The notes under the pieces: generated by a model
Databases searched by the model: none
The model's input: the letters and a program-made list of their open reading frames with translations, nothing else
Told to the model about the DNA's origin: nothing
Translations under genes and position numbers: made by a program
Shown here: positions 23,782 to 37,679 of the stretch, piece by piece
How positions within the stretch are numbered: the stretch's first letter is position 1
Layout: the number at the start of each line of letters is the position of its first letter
NCBI GenBank assembly: GCA_036023115.1
Contig: JAYKKT010000064.1
Coordinates: 10,791,001-10,855,000, forward strand
DNA: 64,000 bases
Reading direction: 5' to 3'
Source: Brasenia schreberi
Taxonomy: Eukaryota > Streptophyta > Magnoliopsida > Nymphaeales > Cabombaceae

Positions 23782-24625
23782 ATTTCAACAGCAGCCCTCA
23801 CATCACGGTAGTAAACTATCCTTGACTTCTGTGGTAGCATCTGAATCCTTGACTTAAATATTCATCACATGTGTGCAAAATTTCCCGGTTTTTGACTCTC
23901 TATAATGCTCATCTCCTTTACTTTCCGATGAGTCAAGAATCGCCCAAATTGGAATTCAGACAATTAAGATACGAAAGAAATAATCTGACTTTATGATAGG
24001 CATATGCTTTTTCAGTTGATAGTACGTTTTTCCTTGAATAGAGATAATATGAGTTTTACACAAATAATTCTGGTAGAGTCGGAATGATCTTTTTAGAAGT
24101 TCTTTACATCTTTTGAAAGTCAAACATCGAGTAAATCAGAGTTTCAAGGGGGAAGGAGCAGCCACTATTAGGAAACTTGATAGAATCTTGAAAATATTAA
24201 AACAATTTTGAAAAAATCTAATTCTTATAAGAATCACCCGATTTTTGGTTTCCTGGGTAGAAACTTATTCACAGTCATGCCAATCGGAATTGTATTAAGA
24301 GTGATAAAATATAGTGACATTGTCAAGTTGCCTAGGTGCAACCCGAATTCTATTATGATTTTGACCCGATATTGGGGACCTCTTCAATTTTGACCTCAAA
24401 TCAGTAGCAGGCTCCAAAAGGCCGCTAGCACCTCTTGTCGAGACCTTTTTTTTCTAGGATAATTGGGCCTAGGGACTCGTAGCTCTCCCAATCTTAGACA
24501 AACTCAATATTTTCTATGGAGGTGGAGGTTAGCACACTCTTAGATTTGTGCAAAAGTAAGATCTTTGTCATTCAAGGTTTTCTTTTTGCGTGGCACCAGT
24601 GAGACCATCGTATTCATTGCGATGA

Positions 24626-24663
<38 letters not shown>

Positions 24664-24758
24664 GTGCAAGGTGAATGGACTACCACTTTATAATTCAACA
24701 TCAGGATCTTTACCATTTAGCAGGAGTGGTTCTTTGGCTGATTTGCTCATCCCAATCT
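23782..24758. other. Intergenic, with ATT microsatellite
   Basis: No gene was recognised. An (ATT)n tract of 37 bp lies at 24626-24662. Confidence 0.5.
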
Positions 24759-26334
24759 CATGAGGAATGAATGATACTACTACTACTACAACTGTAACTA
24801 AGCCTTTTCCCATACTAGACGGGGTCGGCTACATGAATTCTTTGTTTTCTTAGAGCCCTATGATGTGCCATGTTAGCAGTTAACTCAACATAAGATAAAT
24901 CATTCTTTATTGTTTCTTTCCAACAAGTCGTCCTCTACCTCTTTTAATACTTTCAAAATCTAGTTTTTCATACCTTCTTACAAGTGCTTCTTTTGATCTT
25001 CTTTCTATATGTCTAAACCCTCTTAAATGATATTCTCTTATTTTATCATCTATTATTATTCTATAATATTTACCTTTTAACTTTAATGGTATCTTCTTGT
25101 CACAAAAAATACCTGATGCTCCTTTCCATTTTAACCAACCTCCATTAATTCTATGTGTAACATCTTCATCAATTCTTCCATCATTCTCAAAAATTGATTC
25201 TAGATATTTAAAACTTTCTTTTTGGGGATGCAATATGTGCCAATTTTAATTTCTATTTCCTCTGAAGTAATCAAACGGTCAAACTTACATTCCATATATT
25301 CTGTCTTTGTTCTATTAAGTCAGAAGCCTTTACTTTTTAATGTTTCTCTCTATATTTCAAATTTTTTATTAACTTTTCCCTTGTACTCTTCCACTAACAC
25401 TATGTCATCTACAATTAACATACACCAAGGTACTTCATCGTGTATATATTTTCTTACCTCATCAATAACCATTATAAATATGGACTTAAAGTTGATCCTT
25501 GATATAACACAATATTAACTTTAAAGAAGTCTGTCATTCCTTCATGAGTCCTCACATATGTTTTTGCACCATCGTACATGTCTCTTGTAAGGTTTATGTA
25601 TGTCAATTGGATACCACTTTTTTCTAAGGTTCTCTAAAGAACATCTCTTGGTACCCTATCATAAGCTTTTTCTAGATCAATAAATATAATGTGAAGGTTC
25701 TTCTTTCTTGCTATAAAATGTTCCATAAGACATCTCAATACGCGAATCACTTCAATAGTAGATCTATCGGGCATGAATCTGAATTGGTTCTCTGTTTACT
25801 CGATACTTGTGTTAACTTACGTTCGATAATTCTTTCCCATAATTTCATAGTATGATTCATTAACTTGATACCTTGATAATTCGCACAATTGTGAATGTCT
25901 CTCTTGTTCTTGTATATGGATATAAGCGTACTCGCTCTTCATTCCTCGGGCATCTTTTGGTTTCTCCATATTTTATTAAGTAGTTTTGTGAGCCAATTGA
26001 TTCCCGTCTCTCCTAGGATTTTCCAAACTTCTATAGGAATATTGTCTGGTCTTTTAGATTTATCACCATTCATATGTTTAAGAGCCTCTTTGACTTCATT
26101 ATTTTGAATATGTCGATAGAAATTATGGTTTATATACTTTTCTGATTTGGCTAACTCTCCTAATCTAATACTAATATCTTTATTTTCATTAAAAAGCTTA
26201 TAAAAATAGTTTTTCCATCTATTTTTATATTATCATTTGCCACTAGAATTTTCTCATCCTCGTCTTTGATACATCTAACAAAATTAAGATCCTTAGTTTT
26301 CTTATCTCTAACTCTAGCATGAGGAAGAGATGAT
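24759..26334 (-). mobile_element. 5'-truncated RTE-type LINE with internal deletion
   Basis: The element (24776-26317) runs on the minus strand from the reverse transcriptase region to the 3' end GTAGCCGACCCCGTCTAGT and a GTA-rich tail. It is collinear with the fuller copy at 49987-53234, but about 170 bp of the RT C-terminal part (near 25055) is deleted. The polymerase active site reads VDDIV, so both aspartates are kept, unlike in the fuller copy. Imperfect direct repeats starting CATGAGGAA (24759-24775, 26318-26334; 14 of 17 match) look like the target duplication. Many stops and shifts show it is dead. Confidence 0.88.
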
Positions 26335-29300
26335 CCCATAAAAAAAATTGATCACTTGGTTGTTTTTTTCTTCTGATGGAGTCAACCACTGCCATGTGGA
26401 CTGCTAATTCACCCTGCTCCATCTCGATCAGTCATAGAAAGCTCCATTAACCACCATCAATACATAGGTGGATCACAAAGCACATTAATGAAAATAGGTG
26501 AAACGTTGCTATTTTGTTTTTTACAAAAATGGATTTGATGCTATCAAAACTCAAGAACCAATTGCCAAAAGGATCCGTAACCGATGAAGCCGTCAACTCG
26601 GCTAGTGCTTCATCCCAACCAAGTGGGTAAGTAATTAATATAGGTTTACATGATGTTGAATCTGTGGATGCAAATATGGTTGACAGAACAATGTAATTTG
26701 TCAAATTGACTGTTGACACAACATCGATTATTGATGTTAAACAATGAAGACTCAATTATAGACGAATGTATTAGTAATTTTGAATTAGATTGCAATGGTT
26801 TTATCCAGGCCATCAACCATTTAGTGATGACCGACAATGAACTATTCCACCAATAAGTTTGACTTTGAATCGATCATCGGTGAAACAATTGATTCTTCAT
26901 AGCCGATGATGTCCAAGAATTTGCCATCAATTTTCGGACGATTATTGATGGTGATATACAACCAATTGATGACTCTTGTTAGTAAACATAGACAACTTCA
27001 TTGACTCTAAGTCAATCAATTGGCAAGTTGCTTCCCCATAAACCACATTAGGGACCTGCACCTATGAGAAAATGACATAACATTAGCACATTGAAACCCT
27101 CTTTGGTCTACAAACATGGCCTGATGATTGAAATATTTAATGGAGATCTGTGGCTTCTAGGTGTGGCCCATGTTCACAATTTTCGTCAATAATCGGTTTT
27201 GAGCTTGAGGAGGAATATGTAAGATAACTGACAGCCAACGTAAAACCTTGTCAAATCTTTTTATTATAAACTTTAGTACCTACATTGATAGGTTGGTTCT
27301 GAATGTTTCCAGGTGTTGGACCAAGCCAACAAATTAGATATTCAAGACCCAAAGGATTTTATAATTTTCAAAATCAGGTAAAAAAGAATTTGAATCAAGT
27401 TGAAAGCCATAAAAATATGAGTAATTTTCACATTCTTTTTATTATAAACTTTAGTACCTACATTGATAGTCGTCAGCATGCACCATGCACAAAATCAGTA
27501 ATGCTTCTTCATGATTGGTCGGGATAGTGAACATGGCACCAGGAGGTTGGCCTTAAAGATCTTTAACTCAATAGGGTTATAACATGATTTAACCTTAAAA
27601 CTAAGTCTTCACACAATGTGATCTTATATTTTACGATGCTGAGTGCTTTGGAGGGGCAGATCAGAGTTCTCGGATTGAAATCATTTCAACGATCAACTTC
27701 TCCCATAATGATATCTATGCTACCTAGTATTGTCATAATATCAAATTTGATTCGGCTTGGCTGATCCCTTTTGTCATTGTGAAATGTGACCAAATTCAAG
27801 TAGTGATTTCAGTGACAGATCATGCTAGACAGTGTCCAGTCAATTAAAGGACATCAACTTGGAGCTTTATTCCGAAGTTGAAGAACATAGCAAGCTGATG
27901 GAGGAAGAGCATCTCATTCTCTTATTTGGTGTTTAGTCTTGCAAAGAATATTGTATAAATTGGGAGAATAGCAAGTTGCATAGAAAATCATCTGAGTTCT
28001 TGAGAAGAATTAGGCACGCAATTATCATCTAAATGGCCAATATTTTTGCAACCATCCTAGATTTTGTGGTTTACATTGACTAACAACAATTGCAAAAAGC
28101 TACAGTTAATTGCTTAGAACTTGGCTACCATCAAAATCCCTAGCTAGCAAGTCCCTCAAAGCTCCGGACCTAGCGGGGTGGCTCATCGATAAGGTCTTAC
28201 CCTCACAGGCCCTTCAACTCTTTGGCCATTTCATCGTTCTCCAGCCGGCCACTCCCACGGGGCGGTCGCATAGGCAACACTGCTGGCCCTAGGCCTCTGA
28301 ATTTTAAACTCATTATAGTATCGATTTTAGGCCTCAAAACTTTTAGATACCGTTAACATGTAATTTTCTTAGGCCCCAAACTTTTACACCACTAATATTA
28401 CCAAATTTTGTAAGCCCTACAACATTTTAGACTTTGGTCCCAAATATTTAAGTCACATATAGTATCCAATTTTCACCTTAGGCCTCAAGTTGTGTTGAGC
28501 CACCACTGGTCGTGAGGACCATCATTAGTAGATCAAACAAAATTTAATGGACCACCTCCACCATAGAGGAAGGCACTGCACCAGTGGATGAAGTAGTTGA
28601 TGAAGCTTCTTTGAAGGCAAGAACAAAATGAAAAGATTACAAATTAATAAACATGAAAATTTCCAATTTACTGTCTAGTTAGATGAATTTCTAAATGGTA
28701 ATGTTTACACGAATTCTCATTATGAGTCCTAAATGGATCTGGTTACATAATAGGAGAACCAAATGTGAAATACGAATCTGAAGGATTCATTACACCTTAT
28801 TACTATGTAAATGAGAAAATCCAAAACCAAAATCATGTCTAGAAAGTTCAAAAGCTTTGAAAGAAACTTAAAAAGAAAAAGACTCGAACCGGTAGTTCGA
28901 ATCATCAGTTCTAGTCGGGTCCAGTTCTGGTTTCATAGGAGGAGGAACATAAACTGCACTAGGCAGCTATGTTCAATTACAGTTCCAGCTCTGGTTCGGT
29001 TGGTTCTGGTTTCCAGCCTGATTCGGTTTCGGTTCATGCTGCTGGTTCAGCCACAAACCAAACATGCCTACATACATGTGCTTGATTAAAGTTAACAATA
29101 CTCCCTGACATGGTCAGTTAAGCCTAATGATCTAAGTAGGTTGGTCCCGGTCAGGTTTTACTCGGACGAAAGTTAGTCGGGATATGACAGAGTGACAGTT
29201 CCTTCTTTGTCCCTCTACACCCAATTCCCAGCCAAGAGAGGTACAGTTTTTCATATGAATTAGGTAAGCTACAAAGCGAAACCACACCAGACCGTTGGTT

Positions 29301-29845
29301 CGAGCTTGTTTTGGTTCCAAACCATGGTTCGTTAAGTTTAACATGACATTATGTCATTTATATCGTAAAAAAATATATAATTAATTACATAAAGATTGAA
29401 CTAAGTAAATTTCAGAATAAGTTGTTCACATATAAAATACCACCATGCAAAATAAATACACACATATATATACACATACATACATACATATAAACCATAA
29501 GCAAAACAAGAAAGCAAAAAAAATAAATTAAACCATTGATTTGCATCGGTTCAATTGGTTTGGGTTGGTGGTTTGAATATCTGAAAAGATAGCAACATTG
29601 AGCTCCAATACTTGTGAAAGGCCCTTACGTTATCGAAAGGATATCAATTAACATGGATGATTCTATTCTATTGAATTTGAATAAGGGTATAACACAAGCC
29701 AAATTAAAGTTATAGCCTAAGAATCCACACATCCAACTGCTGTTTAGTCATGGAAATGGTTCGGTTTTAGTTTCGGTTCATGTTTAGATTGTTGGAGTTA
29801 TATAAACAATCTGAGTTCTCATTAATTCCTTTATTGAATTTGTTT
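26335..29845. other. Intergenic, no gene seen
   Basis: AT-rich sequence without recognised exons. Features are an exact 36-bp direct repeat (27256 and 27434), a stretch at 28150-28500 with repeated AGGCCTC/AGGCCCC motifs that may be an old element, and AACC/GGTTCGG-rich patches at 28880-29065, 29230-29340 and 29530-29790. Confidence 0.4.
27256..27469 (+). repeat. Exact 36-bp direct repeat, 178 bp apart
   Basis: Positions 27256-27291 and 27434-27469 are identical, running from TCTTTTTATTATAAAC to CATTGATAG. The sequences between and around them differ. Confidence 0.85.
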
Positions 29846-29942
29846 TGGTACAGTGGGAAGCTGAAGCCAGAAGGCCTCCCTGGTTATCGAACTCATGGCC
29901 TTCAACTTGTGAACTGACCACCTAGCCAGGTGAGTCATCGCT
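29846..29942 (-). mobile_element. SINE family 1 copy, complete
   Basis: The minus strand runs from GACTCACCTGGCTAGGTGG (A box) through AAGGCCATGAGTTCGATAACC (B box) and CTGGCTTCAGC to the end TGTACCAAAA. It is one of the best family 1 copies and defines its 3' end. Confidence 0.75.
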
Positions 29943-31755
<1,813 letters not shown>

Positions 31756-31808
31756 GCAATAGCTCACCTCGGTAGGGATTGAGTCACGAGTTGAAGGACA
31801 TGAATGGT
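31756..31808 (+). mobile_element. SINE family 1 fragment
   Basis: ATAGCTCACCTCGGTAGGG, followed by ACGAGTTGAAGGACATGA, matches the 5' half of family 1. The B box and 3' part are lost. Confidence 0.5.
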
Positions 31809-32419
31809 ATAGTATCAAGTCACCAACATTCTCCACAACCACATGAATGGTGAGCGATTAAAATCACATGATCCGCTGGTGGCCACAGTAAACTCATCAC
31901 CTTTCATGATCAATATGGTGAAAGAGACTGCTCAATAAGTAGTAATATATGATCTAATAACTGTAATTCTGCAGGTCGGCTTGCATCGTGAATCTAACCA
32001 CTAGCAAAATAACCTTTAAGTTTCCCCATTTAGCAAAATAGGCTAGAAACCTATCAAACTAGGAGGTCCTTATACCTTGTTTCAATCTATTTAAAAGCAA
32101 AACAGGAAAGGATCAACGAAATTACATGTGTAGCAGGATGCATACAAGTTTTATCACTAGGAAGCCAGCGGCATGAAGAATTCAGAGTGAAAGAAAATAG
32201 CATACGCTATCTCTTAGCTTGTGAAGATCGGACACTTATAAAATGCCATTGGCAGTGGCCGTACATACCTAGCAATGTGTTCTTCATAATAGAGTTCAGG
32301 GAAGATATGTTACATTCAAGACGGATGAAAACCAGTGACCAGTTTAACGTCACATTCTTGCCACATAATTCACTCCCTTCTGATCTGGAATCAATTATGC
32401 TTTAGCAATAATAGTGCAC
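31809..32419. other. Intergenic, no gene seen
   Basis: No exon, repeat or RNA gene recognised. Confidence 0.4.
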
Positions 32420-33548
32420 CAGTGTCCAACTCATTGGAATTCTTTTGTTTACAATATGTAAGAAAGGTGCCATTCATTCTAAGTTTCTAAACTTCCTCCT
32501 TTGATGTGAGGCCCCCAAGTTTCAAAGGAAAGAGAAGCAAAAGCCTAACCTTCAAAAGCATCTAATATAATAAGCTTCCCAATTTCAAAACCTATGTCAC
32601 ATGGGTGCGGGATACGGCAAATTTCAAAAATTTTGAGTGCGGCGACACGACTAGGGTATATAATATTATATATTATATATAATATTCAAGCTACATAAAT
32701 CAATCATAATACAACTAGTATTTGCTAATTTTGGGTGCACGTAGGTATCAATTAGCAAGTTCCCTCATAATGATCTGAAACTTACAGTGATTTTACGAGC
32801 TGCAAAATATCCAAGTTATGGATTCAAAGAGTTTAAAGATCTTTTGTAGGATATAACATATACTAGTATTTGTGCTAGGATCCACTAGTGATGTCATACT
32901 CTTCTGTTCTATTGATCTGGCAATGTTCCTGGTCTTTAAATGTGTTTGGTGACAGAGATTATTCTGTGCAAACATGGAGTCCAATTGTTCGCACCCAAAA
33001 TCATTCAAGCAACTTTATATCGTATAAAACTATAATAGTAAGTACACAACTTTATATTAAAGCAAAACATATAAATTGTAAAAAACTACTAATTTCATCA
33101 TAATACACAAATCAATCTTCATTATCCAGACCCATTTATCCGTGAGTTACAAAAAAAAAAATTGCAATTTTTTTTTTTTGGACATGCCGCACCGACACGG
33201 TGTCGGTGTCGCACCAGTCTCGGGGTCGACACTCCACCCCTTAGAAGTGTCTGTGTGACTTAGTTCAAAACAAATCCAATCACATTCACTTTATATTTTT
33301 TTGATGGCAAACATGAAACAAAGATGCACTATGGTTGACTCATTGGGATTTTTTTTGTTTACCATATGTAAAAAAAAGTGCTATTCACAACATTCCTCCT
33401 TTGCTATGAGCCCCCAACTTTCAAAGGAAAGAGAAGCAACAGCCTAGCCTTCAAAAGCATGGAATATAATAAGCTTCCGAATTTCAAAACAAATCCAATC
33501 ACATTCACTTTATAGCTTTTTGTTGGCACACATGAAACAAAGATGCAC
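32420..33548 (+). repeat. Tandem duplication of about 220-230 bp, first unit interrupted
   Basis: Unit 1 is 32420-32591 plus 33272-33329; unit 2 is 33330-33548. Both run from a GACTCATTGG or AACTCATTGG start, through TTTCAAAGGAAAGAGAAGC and AATATAATAAGCTTCC, to CATGAAACAAAGATGCAC. Unit 1 is split by the 672-bp insertion, while unit 2 keeps the uninterrupted site. Confidence 0.85.
32584..33271. mobile_element. 672-bp hAT-like insertion with 8-bp target duplication
   Basis: The insertion (32592-33263) is flanked by TTCAAAAC at 32584-32591 and 33264-33271. The unoccupied site with one TTCAAAAC is preserved at 33483-33490 in the neighbouring duplicate. The termini form short inverted repeats (CTATGTCACA left, CTAAGTCACA right). 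Inside are GGTGCGGGATACGG near the left end, a T-rich run, and CCGACAC-G-GTGTCGG near the right end. No coding sequence was seen. Confidence 0.78.
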
Positions 33549-34048
33549 AAAAGCCTACTATAAGCCCCGTTACAGTCATAGAAGAATCCTAACAAAGGGA
33601 ACATCAGCAGCATGATGATAACAATCGAATTAATAGGCCTAACCAAAAATCTAGAGTCTAGAGACTTCACTGGTTGCCCTACCAAACTCTTAAATACATA
33701 AAATAAATCCAATGAAAAATGAATGTTTAGTTAAAAGGCGACCATGAAAAGGACACTGAACCACAAAAGCGGAGTACCAGCTGCACTGTCCACAACTGTG
33801 CATGGCCACCTGGGCTCACCCTGTTCACTACTTTGGGCTAGTCGATTCTCCACTACTGCTATCACAGTTGTTCCTTTTATCTCCCCTTTTTTCATTCTTT
33901 CGCTATTCAGGAGAGATTGCTTCTTAGAACCCCCAAATCCAACACGAAAACACATATGCTGGAGTAGGAAGCTACACTCATTACACACCATCTGGCTGGA
34001 AAATCATTATTGAAAGAGAAGAAACCAACCCCCTCTTGTGGGGATTAA
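33549..34048. other. 3' flank of cyclin D5
   Basis: It probably contains the 3' untranslated region of the minus-strand cyclin gene. Overlapping frames on both strands (33731-34013) have no domain and are treated as chance. Confidence 0.45.
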
Positions 34049-35453
34049 CTAGTCAGGTCTCTTCTCTTCAGAGAGGCAGGATCCATGGCTGTAATCGCCT
34101 GAAGAGAGCCTTCTTCTCTTGGCAGCTGGATTTGGATATACAGATGACAAGTCTGGTGAAATTACAAACTTGGGACTTCTCCATGTTTCGATTTCAAGCC
34201 CCTGCATGATATTATAGCAGGCAAAAACACCCTCCTGCTTGATCCATAAAAGAGAAAATAAAAAACGTGAACACGCATGAAACTCCCCCGTCTTATGGAA
34301 CTATGAGCAAAAACGCGGGGAAAGTTCACTTCTTCAACTCACTGTTTCGACAAAACAAGCAGACACTGTCTCCATCTTGAGCTCCACAGTTTTTCTTGTA
34401 AGTTTCTGGCTTGATGCAGCTAGGACAGCAGCAGCAGCAACGGTAGAAGGTCTATATTCAGTTGTATTAATCACTACAGAAATGAAGAAAAGAGAAAGAG
34501 ATCAAGCAAATTTTGGAAAAAAATTACCGCTCAACCATAAATCTAGGGAAGTACAAGAATGTTTAATTGAATCTTACAGATGGGTTATGATAATGTACCT
34601 TCAGCAATGCCCAAAATCAGGTCTATAATTCTCCGCGGTGAGGTCTCATGCCTTCGTTTAATGCTAAACTTTGCGATGAAATAATTGAGATAACAAAATG
34701 GGGTAACAGAATATAGTCTCCACCCCAGTGCATTCAAGACCAAGAGTTCCATCCTCTGAATGGCATCATTGGTGAATCTGTAATCGTCTCCTTGGAATTC
34801 AGAGAGCGGGGGTATTGTGCGCTCTTGCATCTTGGCAGCCAATGACAAACAAGCAACAGACAGCAATTGCATTGCCCAGGTGTGCCTCTTCTGCACCCAT
34901 GGCACCAACCAAAATCAGTAAAACAGAACTAAAGAAGATATTAGCAAAGCAATACTTTTATCCCATAAAGAAAAAAGAGGTTTTTCTTCCTATTTCTCAC
35001 ATCTATTGTTCTCTTGGAGAGGAATCTGTCCATATAAGTCAGAGAGAGATATGCGGTTTTCATCCCGAAATCAAAATAGTCCTTCATCTGATATTCAGAC
35101 ACCACCCACATGACAAAAAGAAAATGAGTCACAGAACAAGGAAGACAAATATAAGGAAAACAAACTCAAGAAGATTGAAAAAGACCCACTTTCTTAATCC
35201 ATCTAATAGCGTTCAACCTAGCATATTTCACCCAGCTCCCATCATTAATCACCACACAAGCCTGAGATTCAAGAAAGGTGCACTCTTTCTCAACCATGAA
35301 GCATATGAACTCATCCTCTGACTCTGAGATATCCACACCCATCCACATTAGGTCAACTGATTCTTCAACATCATGGTCATCATCTTCATTCAAGCACGAT
35401 TCACTCTCCCCACAGAGGAGGATGGACATTGAAATGGTATCAGAATCTCCCAT
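34049..35453 (-). CDS. CYCD5: D-type cyclin, CYCD5 class, five exons
   Basis: Exons on the minus strand: 35453-35190, 35087-35001, 34890-34599, 34473-34343, 34237-34049. All junctions are GT-AG, phases agree, and the product is 320 residues, the size of Arabidopsis CYCD5;1. D-type cyclins activate CDKA to phosphorylate RBR and release E2F at G1/S, in the nucleus. Residues 12-16 are LLCGE, the LxCxE motif that binds RBR, followed by ESESCLNEDDD as in CYCD5. The cyclin box includes RLNAIRWIKK, TAYLSLTYMDRFLSKR, WAMQLLSVACLSLAAKMQER and ELLVLNALGWRLYSVTPFCYLNYF. The second cyclin fold has TEYRPSTVAAAAVLAAS. The C-terminus has AAKRRRLSS, a possible nuclear localisation signal. The gene is intact. 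Its 5' flank holds a CA/GA microsatellite and GGTTTGG-rich repeats. Confidence 0.93.
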
Positions 35454-35700
35454 TTCTGCATCAAAGCGCCTACACCGACAATAACAAAAATAAATTTCCC
35501 TCTGTTGGACTCAAAAACTGGTGGGTTTAGGAGCAGATCAATGAATTGGGCTCCTTGGAATCTCTTGATAATTTAGAGCAGCCTAGGTTCAAATCCCTTC
35601 TCAAGTTTGGATTAAAAGTGATATGCAGAAAGTGGAGAGGACCTTGGTAGAGGTATGTATAGGCAGTTGGGTTGTATTTGTAGCTGTAGGGCACAAGGGC

Positions 35701-35703
<3 letters not shown>

Positions 35704-35792
<89 letters not shown>

Positions 35793-35799
35793 TGTGTGT
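35704..35799 (+). repeat. Compound (TC)n(TG)n microsatellite upstream of cyclin D5
   Basis: A TC tract (35704-35774) is followed by a TG tract (35775-35799), about 250-350 bp upstream of the cyclin start codon. Read along the gene it is (CA)n(GA)n. GA-rich tracts can bind BBR/BPC factors in plant promoters; a regulatory role here is speculative. Confidence 0.9.
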
Positions 35800-35814
35800 C
35801 TGGGAGAAGGAACT

Positions 35815-36080
35815 GCGAATTTTGGACGGCAACCCAAAGGGTAGTATGTAAAGGTAGGGGGTTCAGGTCGGTTTTCAATTTTTCGAGAACCGAACCAAAC
35901 AACTTACTCCATAAAACCAAATCAAACTAAACCAAGGAGTAGTGAATTTAGACGGGAATCCGAAGGGTAGTATGAGAAGATGAAGTGTTCAGGTCCAGTT
36001 TGGTTCACACCAAACCCACTTTCATTTTTCGGAGAACCGAACCAAACTATTTAGTTCATAAAACTGAATCAAACTAAACA
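35815..36080 (+). repeat. Imperfect tandem duplication, GGTTTGG-rich
   Basis: Unit 1 (about 35815-35940) and unit 2 (about 35941-36080) share GAATTT-GACGG, then CGAAGGGTAGTATG or CAAAGGGTAGTATG, then GAGAACCGAACCAAAC and AATCAAACTAAAC. They lie in the 5' flank of cyclin D5. Confidence 0.6.
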
Positions 36081-37136
36081 ATCAGTTTCAGTTTGGTTCA
36101 GTTCTGAACACGGTTCTATACTAAAGTTATGCTAATATGCCATGGTTGAATTGAATAACAAATAATCAATACCAAACAATACCACATCAAAATAAATAAA
36201 CTTTGAAAGTTACAACATGTGCTAATACAAAAGATGATTCAAAAAAGTTTTAGGCTTCGCAAATGAAAACACAAAGCTTTATGGGTTCTCGGATGATTCA
36301 GATCTACAGTCCAGATTTTATAGAATTTATATGTATTTCAGGTTACACACGCTTGTCGTAACCACAAATCAAACCTCAAGATTTTTCTCCATTAGGACCG
36401 AACCAAATCAAATCGTTTAACATTTGAAACCACTGCTGGTTTGGTTTGGTTTGTCAGTTCCTTAGAACACCCCTATGTGGTGTTCCGAAAAGTGAATATG
36501 TTTTGTTTTGAGAAAATGAGTTCTTATCCTTTTTTGTACAAAGCAAGACATTATTTGACTTCTAAAATTCTGTTAATACGTTTTTCATAAGGTATTATCA
36601 TTACTACATCATAATTCATGATTTATTGATTTTCCTATTATAAATACCATTGAGAGGCATGTAATTGGATCCAGCAGGAGCAAAACTCCTAGGGACCACC
36701 GGGTGTGTTTGCAACCGTGCTGACACGAGTGTCATGAGTTTTGTGTTACCCAGGCTCACGTGTCGGGTGCGAACCGCGTGAGCAAACATCCTTGGGGCTG
36801 GAAAGTGCTCGGAGATCAGCATTTTATGGATTCAGGGTCTTGTTAGGTCTAGGTACTTTTCTCATAGATTCAGCTTGGTCTATGATAATTATGAAGTCCT
36901 CTCCCAATTATCCACCGTATGCCTTTTCCTGTTTTGAACTTAGATTTTTAAAATTAATGTTGTCATAACTGGAGCCACCGGCCCAACTTAGTTTCCCTCA
37001 TTTTTCAGAATACCTTTAATATAAAATAGTTAGTGGGTGAAACATTATATTCAAAGAATTATATGGCTTTCTGTAAAGAGATGCTTTCTTGTGCATAATT
37101 TGTGGGTCACCAAAAATTGTTATATTTTTTTACGTA
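36081..37136. other. Intergenic, AACC-rich patch at left
   Basis: A further AACCAAATC / GGTTTGGTTTGG patch lies at 36390-36475. Nothing else recognised. Confidence 0.4.
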
Positions 37137-37239
37137 AAAAGTAGCTCACTTGGCTAAGGGTCGGCACACAAGATGAAGGTCGTGAGTTTGATACATGGGG
37201 CATGCATCTGGCTTCAGCCTTCACATTGTACTAAAAAAA
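37137..37239 (+). mobile_element. SINE family 1 copy, complete
   Basis: It runs from GTAGCTCACTTGGCTAAGGG (A box) through GTCGTGAGTTTGATACATGG (B box) and CATGCATCTGGCTTCAGC to TTGTACT plus an A tail. Confidence 0.75.
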
Positions 37240-37640
37240 AGTTATATGTGTTACTCTTGGACACTATTAGGGTTGGAAACAGTTTGGACATTGTTTGGAT
37301 CCATTTGGATCTGGATCTGTTTGTAAAAGAACCTGACCTCTCAGCTGAAAGCTCATTGAGCTTACTTGGCTGAGTCATGTTTGATCCCATGGAATCAAGA
37401 TAAGATGAGATTATGAACCTGTTATATCACCCACTGCTAGCATCATCAAGCACATATAGCAGCTTGCTTTTTATAATAAAGTTCTTCCTCAAAGTATCAT
37501 AATTCCTCTCACTCTCTTCAAGCGCTTACATTTAGAAAACGAAAATGGTTGTTTTCATCTGATATCGGCCCAATCATGTCAAAAAATTATCACCTTATTT
37601 CGACTGTGCAGCATGTGTCGCCCGTGCATGTCCACACTCA

Positions 37641-37644
<4 letters not shown>

Positions 37645-37676
<32 letters not shown>
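37645..37676 (+). repeat. (TA)n microsatellite
   Basis: A pure TA tract of about 32 bp in intergenic sequence. Confidence 0.9.
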
Positions 37677-37679
<3 letters not shown>

